From: CAWDNM01 sp964521195
GTDB taxonomy: Bacteria; Actinomycetota; Coriobacteriia; Anaerosomatales; JAAXUF01
Direction of reading: 5' to 3'
NCBI GenBank assembly: GCA_964521195.1
Contig: CAZFRE010000002.1
Span: forward strand, 558,001 to 622,000
DNA length: 64,000 nt
Shown here: positions 33,944 through 41,301 of the stretch, piece after piece
How the letters are laid out: every line of letters starts with the position of its first letter
Position numbering within the stretch: position 1 is the first letter of the stretch
Notes under the pieces: generated by a model
The model's database searches: none
The model's input: the letters and a program-made list of their open reading frames with translations, nothing else
Told to the model about the DNA's origin: nothing
Made by a program: the position numbers and the translations under genes

Positions 33944-35430
33944 GCGACCTGAACCTCTCGGCGTGGAACGCGGCCGATATCACCGCGGCGATCGCCCGCA
34001 AGGAGTTCTCGGCTCGTGAGGTGGCTGCCTCGGCGCTTGCGCGCATCGAGGCGCTCGAACCCGACGTGCACGCGCTCAACCAGGTGACCCCCGACCTCGC
34101 CTTCGCCGCCGCCGAGAAGATCGACGCACTCGTGGCCGCGGGCGACGAGCTGCCGCCCATGGCCGGCGTGCCGGCGGCGTTCAAGGACAACATGAACCTC
34201 GTCGGCACCCGCACGACGTGCTCGAGCAGGATCCTCGCGAACTACGAGAGCGCGTACGACTGCACCGCGGTGGCGCGCCTCAATGCCGCAGGCGTGTTGC
34301 CGCTGGGCAAGTGCAACATGGACGAGTTCGCGTTCGGGAGCTCGGGCGAGACGAGCGCGACGGGGCCTGCGAAGAACCCGTGGGACCTCGGGCGCATCCC
34401 CGGCGGCTCGAGCGCAGGCAGCGCCGCGGCGGTTGCGGCCGGGCTCGCGACGGTCACGCTCGGCAGCGACACCGGAGGCTCGATCCGACAGCCCGGTGCG
34501 ATGACCGGCACCGTGGCGCTCAAGCCGACGTACGGCCGCGTCTCGCGCTATGGCTGCGTCGCGTTCGCGAGCTCGCTCGATCAGATCGGGCCGTTCTCGC
34601 GCACCGTGGAAGACAGCGCGCGCGTGCTTGAGGCCATCTGCGGCAAGGACCCGCACGACGCCACGAGTGTGGCGCGTGACGACGAGGAGTTCGTCTCGGC
34701 GGCACGTGAGGGCGACGTGACCGGCATGCGCATCGGCATCGTGCGCGACATGCTCGACATGGAAGGCGTGCAGCCGGAGGTGCGAGAGAGCGTACTTGCC
34801 GCCGCCGCGCGCTTCGAGGCGATGGGCGCGACGGTGGGCGAGGTCACGCTGCCCACGAGTCAGCACGGTCTGGCGGCGTACTACATCATCGGCCCCGCCG
34901 AGGCCTCCAGTAACCTCGCGCGCTTCGACGGCATCCGCTACGGACATCGCACCGAGGCACCCGCCGACACGCTCGAGCTGTACATGCGCAGCCGCGCCGA
35001 GGGTTTCGGCACCGAGGCCAAGCGCCGCATCATGCTCGGCACCTACGCGCTCTCGGCGGGCTACTACGACGCCTACTACGGCCAGGCGCAGAAGGCGCGC
35101 ACGCTCATCGCGCGCGAGTTCTCGGCGGCCTTCGCCGACTACGACGTGCTGCTCACACCCACCTCGCCGCAGGTCGCATGGCGTTTCGGCGAGAAGAGCG
35201 ACCCGCTGACGATGTATCTGGCCGACATCTACACCATCCCGGTCAACCTCGCCGGCAACTGCGGCATCAGCGTCCCGAGCGGATTCACGCAGGTCGATGG
35301 TGTGACGCTCCCCATCGGCCTGCAGATCATCGGCGACTACTTCGCGGAGTCGAAGGTCTTTCGCGCGGCGGCTGCGATCGAACGCGACCTCGCGCTCGAT
35401 CTGCGAAGCCCGCTCGTCGCGGGAGCGTAG
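33940..35430 (+). CDS. gatA: Asp/Glu-tRNA(Asn/Gln) amidotransferase subunit A
   Basis: A 496-residue amidase-signature enzyme. The Ser-cisSer-Lys triad is seen as Lys in FKDNMN, the first Ser in GGSSAGSAAA and the nucleophile in SDTGGSIRQPG. It releases ammonia from glutamine and feeds it to GatB, which amidates Glu-tRNA(Gln) or Asp-tRNA(Asn). It is coupled to gatC, but gatB lies 4.2 kb downstream, across two plus-strand genes and a minus-strand group. Confidence 0.96.
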   Translation: MSDLNLSAWNAADITAAIARKEFSAREVAASALARIEALEPDVHALNQVTPDLAFAAAEKIDALVAAGDELPPMAGVPAAFKDNMNLVGTRTTCSSRILANYESAYDCTAVARLNAAGVLPLGKCNMDEFAFGSSGETSATGPAKNPWDLGRIPGGSSAGSAAAVAAGLATVTLGSDTGGSIRQPGAMTGTVALKPTYGRVSRYGCVAFASSLDQIGPFSRTVEDSARVLEAICGKDPHDATSVARDDEEFVSAAREGDVTGMRIGIVRDMLDMEGVQPEVRESVLAAAARFEAMGATVGEVTLPTSQHGLAAYYIIGPAEASSNLARFDGIRYGHRTEAPADTLELYMRSRAEGFGTEAKRRIMLGTYALSAGYYDAYYGQAQKARTLIAREFSAAFADYDVLLTPTSPQVAWRFGEKSDPLTMYLADIYTIPVNLAGNCGISVPSGFTQVDGVTLPIGLQIIGDYFAESKVFRAAAAIERDLALDLRSPLVAGA

Positions 35431-35448
35431 GACGGCATACCTGACAAC

Positions 35449-35465
35449 CGCCGCTGCCAGCGGCG
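35449..35465 (+). promoter_or_regulatory. Small hairpin between gatA and next gene
   Basis: A compact dyad (CGCCGC with GCGGCG, 5-base loop) 18 bases after gatA. It may weaken readthrough or stabilise the gatCA mRNA end. The ribosome site GGGGAGG for the next gene lies beyond it. Confidence 0.3.
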
Positions 35466-35502
35466 ACGAGGAACCAGCAACCGACAGGGGAGGAACCGCA
35501 CC

Positions 35503-35928
35503 ATGGCAACGAAGGACGCGTTCTCGGCAGAAGAGTGGCTCACGCTGCAGATGGCGAGCACCGACACGATCATGTACCTGTCGCTCATCGACCCCGGCTT
35601 CTGGGAGTCGTTCAAGGAGGCCGGCCACGCGGGCAAGTTCGTCGCCTCGCAGGCGAGCGACGCACCCAACCTGCTCGTTCGCGATCTCGCGCACGACGCC
35701 CGTGCCAAGTACGAGAAGGACGAGAAGCCCAACGCCACCAACCTCGAGGCGCTCACGCTCGAGCACGTGACCGAAGCTGTGGCCCTCGTCGCCGAGAAGG
35801 CCCCCGAGGACCTCGACGCGTTCAAGGCGTTCATTCTCGGGCTCGCGGACTCGGTCGCGAACGCCGCTGAGGGCGTGAGCGGGCTCGAGGCCGGTGCGAT
35901 CGACAAGCTCAAGGAGGCGCTCGCGTAA
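35503..35928 (+). CDS. Hypothetical soluble helical protein
   Basis: A 141-residue acidic, largely helical protein with no membrane segment. Its start (FSAEEWLTLQMASTDTIMYLSLIDPGFWESF) is distinctive and looks conserved-type, but I cannot name the family. The ATG follows GGGGAGG at good spacing. It lies 72 bases after gatA and a classic terminator follows, so it may be the last gene of the gatCA unit. Confidence 0.72.
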   Translation: MATKDAFSAEEWLTLQMASTDTIMYLSLIDPGFWESFKEAGHAGKFVASQASDAPNLLVRDLAHDARAKYEKDEKPNATNLEALTLEHVTEAVALVAEKAPEDLDAFKAFILGLADSVANAAEGVSGLEAGAIDKLKEALA

Positions 35929-35961
35929 GGCGGCCTGAGCGCGGTACATAGCACGGATGAG

Positions 35962-35993
35962 AACCCCCTGGGAATTGATACCCCAGGGGGTTT
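35962..35993 (+). terminator. Intrinsic terminator
   Basis: An 11-bp stem (35962-35972 with 35982-35992) with a 9-base loop and a following TTT; one of the clearest terminators in the window, 34 bases after the hypothetical gene. Confidence 0.85.
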
Positions 35994-36019
35994 ACTTGTG
36001 CCGGAATGTTGGTACAAAC

Positions 36020-36079
36020 GCACCGTAGGGAAGAACGGTGCGGCCCACTCGGGGCCGCGGGAGCCGGTGGGACCGGCTC
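36020..36079 (+). promoter_or_regulatory. Structured leader with three hairpins
   Basis: Three adjacent stems lie between a terminator and the start at 36099: 36020-36026 with 36035-36041 (7 bp), CGGCCC with GGGCCG near 36041-36057, and 36061-36068 with 36072-36079 (8 bp). The last ends 6 bases before AAGGAGG. A cis-regulatory RNA is possible; I recognise no known riboswitch class. Confidence 0.4.
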
Positions 36080-36098
36080 ATGTGGAAGGAGGCCGACG

Positions 36099-36539
36099 AT
36101 GAAGCGCCCAGTCGGCGTGACCATACTCTCCGTGCTCGCCTTGATCGGCGGGTCTGTACTCGTCCTGTCCTCGCTCGGCTACCTGGGGATCTCGGCACTG
36201 CGCACTTCGATACTGGTGGGCGTCTTGTCGGGCATGCCGCCCCTGCTGGTGATGAGCGCCGGCGTAGTCAGCCTGATCCTGGGAGGCCTCGCCATCACGT
36301 TCGGGATCGGCGCGCTGTCCATGAAGTCCTGGGCGTGGATGACCGGCATGGTCGTCTGGAGCTTGAGCCTCGTGCTCGGCATCGCGCAGCTGGCTCTGAC
36401 CGGCATCTCAGTGGTCCCGGTGCTCTCTGTGGTCATCGGGATCGCGATCCTCGCGTATCTCGCGAGCGGTTCGGTCCGCGAGGCATTTGGGATCGAGAGC
36501 GGCGAGCACTACACCACGCACCACCCGTCGGCGGCCTAG
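36099..36539 (+). CDS. Membrane protein of unknown function
   Basis: A 146-residue protein with four hydrophobic helices (about 5-25, 34-65, 72-95 and 98-120) and a polar C-terminus (SGEHYTTHHPSAA). No family recognised beyond resemblance to small actinobacterial DUF membrane proteins. The ATG 36099 has AAGGAGG at good spacing, which rules out an upstream GTG/ATG reading at 36006 that would translate the structured leader. Confidence 0.72.
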   Translation: MKRPVGVTILSVLALIGGSVLVLSSLGYLGISALRTSILVGVLSGMPPLLVMSAGVVSLILGGLAITFGIGALSMKSWAWMTGMVVWSLSLVLGIAQLALTGISVVPVLSVVIGIAILAYLASGSVREAFGIESGEHYTTHHPSAA

Positions 36540-36587
36540 CGCACGCGGCGGCGCCCGGCATGCACCGGGTCACAGGAATCGCAGTCA

Positions 36588-36611
36588 GGGGTCGCCCGCA
36601 GGGGCGGCCCC
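36588..36611 (+). terminator. Intrinsic terminator between convergent genes
   Basis: 10-bp stem with one wobble (36588-36597 with 36602-36611), 4-base loop, followed by TT. It separates the membrane protein gene from the convergent UbiB kinase gene. Confidence 0.7.
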
Positions 36612-36633
36612 TTCCGCACGTGCGGGCGAGGCG

Positions 36634-38289
36634 CTACTTGTTGCGGTAGCGCGCGTTGATCGCCGAGACGAAGAACCACGTCCCGACGCCGACCGCCGCG
36701 GCCCACGCGAGCCGTGCGATCCAGATGAAGGTCGTAGGCAGCTCCGTGCGGGCGAGGATGAACGACAGCCCGATCACGAACGCCGAGACCACGAGCGCGA
36801 AGGCGAGCCGGTTCGCGACCTCTTCGAGGCGCTTCATGATGGGGTCGAAACCGATGGGGTGCACGGCGACGCGGAACTCGCCCTGGCCCGCTCGGCGAAG
36901 CAGGCGCGTGAGCGACTCGGGCAGGTCCTGGCCGATGTTGACGATACGGCGCAGCGACTGTGTGAGCGTGCGCGCCATCGCTGCCGGTTCGAGACGGGCG
37001 TTGGTGAGCTTGCGGGCGAACGGCGCGGTGACCGCCACGAAGTCGAAGTCCGGGTCGAGCAACCGCCCGAGCCCCTCGAGCACGACAAGCGTGGTGAGCA
37101 GCATCGCGAGTTCGCTCGAGAGCATGAGGTGGTGGTTGCGGACGAGGTTCATGACCTCGTTGATGAGCTCTCCCATGCGGATCTGGTTGAGCGACTTGTT
37201 GTAGTACTTCGTGATGAGCCGGCTGACCTCGCGCTCGAGCTCCGCGACGTCGATCTCGCCAGGGCTACCGGCCGCCGTGAACAGCGTGTCGACGGCGAGC
37301 GGGACGTCGTCGTCGACGATCGCCATGAACAAGTCGGCGAGCTGGTCCCGGCCCACCTGCGAGATGGTGCCGCACCGCCCGAAGTCCGTGAAGCCCACAC
37401 GTCCGTCGTCGAGCGCGAACAGGTTCCCGGGGTGCGGATCGGCGTGGTAGAAGCCGTGCACGAAGATCTGCTCGAGGTAACAGTAGATGCCGCGCTTTGC
37501 GAGCTCCGCGCGGTCCATGCCCGCGTCGGAGAGGCCGTCGGGCTTGTTGAACGGAAGGCCCGTGAGGCGCTCCATGGTCAGTACGCGGCTCGTCGAGAAC
37601 TCCCAGAACACCTGCGGGAAGGCCACGGTGTCGTCGTCTGCGAACATCTGGGCGAGGCGCTCGGCGTTCTGGCCCTCGGCGTGGTAGTCGAGCTCGCCGC
37701 GGACCGCATCCGCGAACTCGGTGGTGATGCCGACGACGTCGTAGCGTGCGCCGAGCTCGGAGTGCTGCGCCACGAAGCGCGACTGGGTGATGAGGATGTC
37801 GAGATCCACGTCGACGACATGCTCGACGTTGGGACGCTGCACCTTCACGATCACGGGCGTGCCGTCGGGGAGCGTCGCACCGTACACCTGCCCGAGCGAC
37901 GCGGCCGCGAGCGCCGTGCGGTCGAACTCGAGGAAGACGTCGTCGATGGGGGCGCCCAGCTCCGCCTCGATGAGGGCGAACGCCTCGGCGTCGGGGAAGG
38001 GCGCGACATCGTCTTGCAGCTTGCGCAGCTCGAGGATGACGTCTTCCGGGATGAGGTCGGGTCGCGTCGAGGCGACCTGGCCGAGCTTGACGAACGTCGG
38101 CCCGAGCCGCTCGAGCGTGTGGCGCAGCCTCAGTCCGAACGGCTGGCGGGAGTCGTGCTCAGGCCGCAGGCGCCGGTGAACCGGCTGGAACCTGCGCAGG
38201 CCCGTTATGTCGAGCAGGTCATCGAGTCCCTCGTCGGCAAGGATCCCGACGATCTGCCGATACCGCTCGAGGTGCTTGTACGGAGGCAT
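36634..38289 (-). CDS. ubiB: UbiB/ABC1 (AarF) family atypical kinase
   Basis: A 551-residue protein. ABC1 family marks: the N-terminal KxGQ motif as FVKLGQVASTR, an Ala-rich nucleotide loop AAASLGQVY, invariant Lys in VIVKVQRP, the catalytic stretch HADPHPGNLF, and FTDFGR in place of DFG. Two C-terminal membrane helices (about 500-520 and 526-545) anchor it. UbiB proteins support quinone or other isoprenoid lipid metabolism as ATPases; the substrate in actinomycetes is uncertain. It lies 21 bases after the phasin-like gene and shares its promoter. Confidence 0.9.
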   Translation of the reverse strand: MPPYKHLERYRQIVGILADEGLDDLLDITGLRRFQPVHRRLRPEHDSRQPFGLRLRHTLERLGPTFVKLGQVASTRPDLIPEDVILELRKLQDDVAPFPDAEAFALIEAELGAPIDDVFLEFDRTALAAASLGQVYGATLPDGTPVIVKVQRPNVEHVVDVDLDILITQSRFVAQHSELGARYDVVGITTEFADAVRGELDYHAEGQNAERLAQMFADDDTVAFPQVFWEFSTSRVLTMERLTGLPFNKPDGLSDAGMDRAELAKRGIYCYLEQIFVHGFYHADPHPGNLFALDDGRVGFTDFGRCGTISQVGRDQLADLFMAIVDDDVPLAVDTLFTAAGSPGEIDVAELEREVSRLITKYYNKSLNQIRMGELINEVMNLVRNHHLMLSSELAMLLTTLVVLEGLGRLLDPDFDFVAVTAPFARKLTNARLEPAAMARTLTQSLRRIVNIGQDLPESLTRLLRRAGQGEFRVAVHPIGFDPIMKRLEEVANRLAFALVVSAFVIGLSFILARTELPTTFIWIARLAWAAAVGVGTWFFVSAINARYRNK

Positions 38290-38310
38290 CAGGGCGGCGA
38301 GGCCGGTCGG

Positions 38311-38703
38311 CTACTCGTCGGGGTGTGGTGCATCGACCTCGTCGGTTGCGGCCTCCGGCACCGTCGCCCCCTGGCTCACGAGCATCGCCTTGAGTTCGGC
38401 GATCTGCGCCTTGAGGTCGTCGACCTCGTTCTTCGTGACGACGCCGGTGGTCTTCATGACGCGTGCCGTCTCCTTCTCGACGGTCTTGCGGACGGCCTCC
38501 TGCTGCTCGCCTGCCATCTCGCTCACGCGTTCGGCGACTTTCTTGGCATCCGACTGCGACATCTTGCCGCGCTCGATGAGATCGGCGGCGAACCCCTCGG
38601 CCTTCTCTCGCGTGATGTCGAGCACGCCGATCCCCATGAGGAAGGCGTTCTCCATGAGTCCTGCGGGATCGAATCCGGGATCGTTCTTCTTCTCGTCGGC
38701 CAT
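38311..38703 (-). CDS. Phasin-like helical protein
   Basis: A 130-residue, highly charged helical protein that resembles phasin-like PhaF/PhaI proteins: LMENAFLMGIGVLDITREKAEGF, then coiled-coil MADLIERGKM...ERVSEMAGEQQEAVRKTVEKE, and DDLKAQIAELKAML. Family members coat storage granules or sit at membranes, but many are simply paired with UbiB kinases. The last 20 residues are acidic. It begins the two-gene unit with ubiB and follows a GGTATACC box at 38747-38754. Confidence 0.75.
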   Translation of the reverse strand: MADEKKNDPGFDPAGLMENAFLMGIGVLDITREKAEGFAADLIERGKMSQSDAKKVAERVSEMAGEQQEAVRKTVEKETARVMKTTGVVTKNEVDDLKAQIAELKAMLVSQGATVPEAATDEVDAPHPDE

Positions 38704-38746
38704 AAGAGCCTCCCCGATCGTCGCTGACCTGTTCAGGCGTACTGTT

Positions 38747-38752
38747 GGTATA
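38747..38752 (-). promoter_or_regulatory. -10 box TATACC for phasin-ubiB
   Basis: TATACC on the minus strand, about 45 bases before the phasin-like start, inside the palindrome GGTATACC. The same GGTATAC arrangement heads the bactofilin-like gene (TATACA at 39481-39476). Confidence 0.5.
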
Positions 38753-38772
38753 CCCCAGTCGGCGCGCGCGCG

Positions 38773-39414
38773 TCACGCCGCGTCGCGGTGGCGTAGCCGC
38801 TGCGCAACCGCCGAGAGATCCGGCAGGGACGGGACGCTGATGCTCGGGCGCCAGCTCATGATGCGCCGAGCACCCAGCACCATCACGACCGCCACGAGTG
38901 CGAACCCGCCAAAGAGCGCTGCGGCGATGATGAGTGCCGCCTTGGTCGAGAGCAGGACCTTCGAGTCGTCCGAGATGCTCGCCTTGGGCGTCAGTAGCAC
39001 GCCGACGAACCCGTTGCTCACCTGCGATTCGCCGGAAAGCATGACGACCCCACCGCCCTGGTTCACGGAGAGCTGCTTGCCGACGATGATGGGTGCGAGC
39101 GCTTGGCTGATCTCCATGTCCGAGCCGGCGATGACGGCGCTCGTGTACGCCTGTCGGACGTGGATGTCACCCTTGGCGTGCACGATCGGGGCGCACGAGG
39201 CTGTGATGGTGGCGTCGCCGCCGGCCGCAGTGAAGCCCACCACAGAGCCGACCGCCTCGAACTCCTCGGCGCGCACCGTACCCACCGCGCTCAGGCTCGC
39301 TTGAACGTCTGGGCCCTCGATGTGCCCGGCGACGTGCGGCGCGACCTCGGGAACGTCCGCGGGAGCGGCTTCGGGGATGTCGGAATCGGGGGTGAGAGCG
39401 TCGTCGGGTGTCAT
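38773..39414 (-). CDS. Bactofilin-like beta-rich membrane-anchored protein
   Basis: A 213-residue protein. After an acidic Pro-rich N-terminus (1-45), residues about 46-150 show short repeated beta strands (GTVRAEEFEAVGSVVGFTAAGG, DIHVRQAYTSAVIAGSDMEI), like polymer-forming bactofilin or beta-helix folds. One C-terminal membrane helix (ALIIAAALFGGFALVAVVMVL) is followed by a basic tail. It may form membrane-tethered filaments or patches; this is inference. The ATG at 39414 follows GGGAGG and beats an upstream reading at 39564 that would start before its promoter. Next gene downstream is the phasin-like gene. Confidence 0.72.
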   Translation of the reverse strand: MTPDDALTPDSDIPEAAPADVPEVAPHVAGHIEGPDVQASLSAVGTVRAEEFEAVGSVVGFTAAGGDATITASCAPIVHAKGDIHVRQAYTSAVIAGSDMEISQALAPIIVGKQLSVNQGGGVVMLSGESQVSNGFVGVLLTPKASISDDSKVLLSTKAALIIAAALFGGFALVAVVMVLGARRIMSWRPSISVPSLPDLSAVAQRLRHRDAA

Positions 39415-39475
39415 GCGAGCCTCCCTGCTCGGGCCGGTGTTCTTGCGGGGCGCACTGCGACGCCCATCTTCATCC

Positions 39476-39481
39476 TGTATA
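39476..39481 (-). promoter_or_regulatory. -10 box TATACA for the bactofilin-like gene
   Basis: TATACA on the minus strand about 62 bases before the start at 39414, with GGG before it as in the phasin-like promoter. Confidence 0.45.
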
Positions 39482-39581
39482 CCCGCTCCGCCAGCGCCCG
39501 CGCGGAAGGCGGGCGGCACGCCACGGTCGCGGGTGCACCGTCGGCTCGCGAGCACGAGACCCAACCGCCGCTGTCCTCGGG

Positions 39582-39587
39582 TAGAAT
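39582..39587 (+). promoter_or_regulatory. -10 box TAGAAT for gatB
   Basis: TAGAAT lies 57 bases before the gatB GTG. The leader has GAGGA as ribosome site. It is divergent from the bactofilin-like promoter. Confidence 0.55.
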
Positions 39588-39644
39588 CGTGCGGTACACC
39601 GACCGCCGAGAACGGCGGACACGACGTGGGAAGAGGACCGCTCA

Positions 39645-41213
39645 GTGGCCAAGGAACGCCTGCTTGAAGTGCTCGAGACGTGGGAGGCCGTGATCGGGCT
39701 CGAGATCCACACCGAGCTGACCACGCTCAATACCAAGATGTTCTGCGGTTGCCCCGTCGCATTCGGCGGAGAGCCGAACACGCGCGTCTGCCCCGTCTGC
39801 CTCGGCATGCCGGGCGCCCTGCCGGTCCCCAACCAGGCGGCGATCGAGTCGACGGTACTCTGTGGCCTGGCGACCGACTGCGAGATCGCGCGCTGGAGCC
39901 AGTTCCACCGCAAGCAGTACTTCTATCCCGACATGCCCAAGGACTACCAGATCTCCCAGTACGACCTGCCGTTCTGTGCGGACGGGCACGTGAACGTCGA
40001 GGTCGAGGGCCCGCTCGCCGCAGAGCGCATCGACGCCGAGCAGGCCACGGCCGCCGGCGTGCTCACGCCGCTCGAGGACGGCAGCGGCTACACGACGCGC
40101 ATCGGCATCACTCGCATCCACCTCGAAGAGGACACCGGCAAGATGGTGCACGTGGGTGGCTCGGAGGGGCGCATCGCGGGGGCGACGCACTCGCTCGTGG
40201 ACTTCAACCGCGCGGGCACGCCGCTCATCGAGCTCGTCACCGAGCCCGACATCCGCACGCCGGAGGAGGCGCGGCGTTTCGCGCAGAAACTCCGGCTCAT
40301 CTGGCTCTCGCTCGGCATCTCGGACTGCAACATGGAAGAGGGCTCGATGCGCGTCGACGCGAACGTGTCGATCCGCAAGCGCGGCACCGAGCCGTTCGGC
40401 ACCAAGGCTGAACTCAAGAACATGAACAGCTTCAAGGCGCTGCACGACGGGCTCGTGGCTGAGATCGTCCGCCAGGTCGAGCTCGTCGAGTCGGGCGGTA
40501 CCGTCATCCAGGAGACGCGCCACTACGACGTCGCGGCGCGCCGCACGAGCAGCCTGCGCGGCAAGGAAGAGGCGCACGACTACCGCTACTTCCCCGAGCC
40601 CGACATGGTGCCCTTCGAGTTCTCCGAGGAGTTCATCGACTCCATCCGCGAGCGGCTGCCCGAGCTCCCCGACGCGCGCCTTGCGCGATTCCGCGCCGAC
40701 TTCGGGCTGCCGGTGCACGACGCCACCGTGCTCACGAGCGACTTCGACCTCGCCGAGTTCTTCGAGGCGGCGGTCACGATCGCGGGCGTCACGCGCGCGA
40801 AGGCGATCAGCAACATGATGCTCGGCGAGCTGTCCGCGTACCTGAATTCCGCCGGGATCGGGGTCGTCGACAGCAAGATCGTGCCGGCGATGATCGCCGA
40901 GCTGGTGGAGCTGGTCGAGGACGGCACCATCAGCGGCAAGCAGGCCAAGGAGGTCTTCGCCGAGATGGCCGAGACCGGCGACGCGCCCGGCGCGATCGTC
41001 GAACTGAAGGGGATGAAGCAGGTCAGCGACTCCGGTGCGATCGAGTCGGTCGTCGACGGCGTGCTCGCCGCCAACCCCGACAAGGTCGAGCAGTACCGGG
41101 CCGGCAAGACCGGGCTCATCGGCTTCTTCGTGGGCCAGGTCATGCGCGAGATGGGCGGCCAGGCCAATCCCGGCGTCGTCAACGAGGTGTTGGCGCGCAA
41201 GCTCGGCGCCTAG
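39645..41213 (+). CDS. gatB: Asp/Glu-tRNA(Asn/Gln) amidotransferase subunit B
   Basis: A 522-residue GatB. N-terminal cradle: WEAVIGLEIHTEL, the zinc-binding cysteines in CGCPVAFGG and VCPVCLGMPG, and NMNSFKALHDGL. The C-terminal YqeY-like tail (about 410-520) binds tRNA (SNMMLGELSAYL). It phosphorylates the misacylated tRNA and uses GatA-made ammonia. The start is GTG 39645. Unlike the usual gatCAB operon, it stands apart from gatCA and has its own promoter. A terminator follows. Confidence 0.95.
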   Translation: MAKERLLEVLETWEAVIGLEIHTELTTLNTKMFCGCPVAFGGEPNTRVCPVCLGMPGALPVPNQAAIESTVLCGLATDCEIARWSQFHRKQYFYPDMPKDYQISQYDLPFCADGHVNVEVEGPLAAERIDAEQATAAGVLTPLEDGSGYTTRIGITRIHLEEDTGKMVHVGGSEGRIAGATHSLVDFNRAGTPLIELVTEPDIRTPEEARRFAQKLRLIWLSLGISDCNMEEGSMRVDANVSIRKRGTEPFGTKAELKNMNSFKALHDGLVAEIVRQVELVESGGTVIQETRHYDVAARRTSSLRGKEEAHDYRYFPEPDMVPFEFSEEFIDSIRERLPELPDARLARFRADFGLPVHDATVLTSDFDLAEFFEAAVTIAGVTRAKAISNMMLGELSAYLNSAGIGVVDSKIVPAMIAELVELVEDGTISGKQAKEVFAEMAETGDAPGAIVELKGMKQVSDSGAIESVVDGVLAANPDKVEQYRAGKTGLIGFFVGQVMREMGGQANPGVVNEVLARKLGA

Positions 41214-41245
41214 GCCGCACGGTAGCATCTCATCGGAGCGTGACG

Positions 41246-41274
41246 AAGCGCCCGGGGAATGTCCCCGGGCGCTT
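41246..41274 (+). terminator. Bidirectional intrinsic terminator
   Basis: 12-bp stem (41246-41257 with 41263-41274), 5-base loop, AA on one side and TT on the other, between gatB and the convergent S55-like gene. Confidence 0.8.
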
Positions 41275-41301
41275 CTGTGTTCGCATCGGTGTGAAGCGAC
41301 G

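Noticed and set aside
39642..41228. Minus-strand frame opposite gatB
   Set aside because: gatB is unambiguous and the antisense frame has no recognisable domain.
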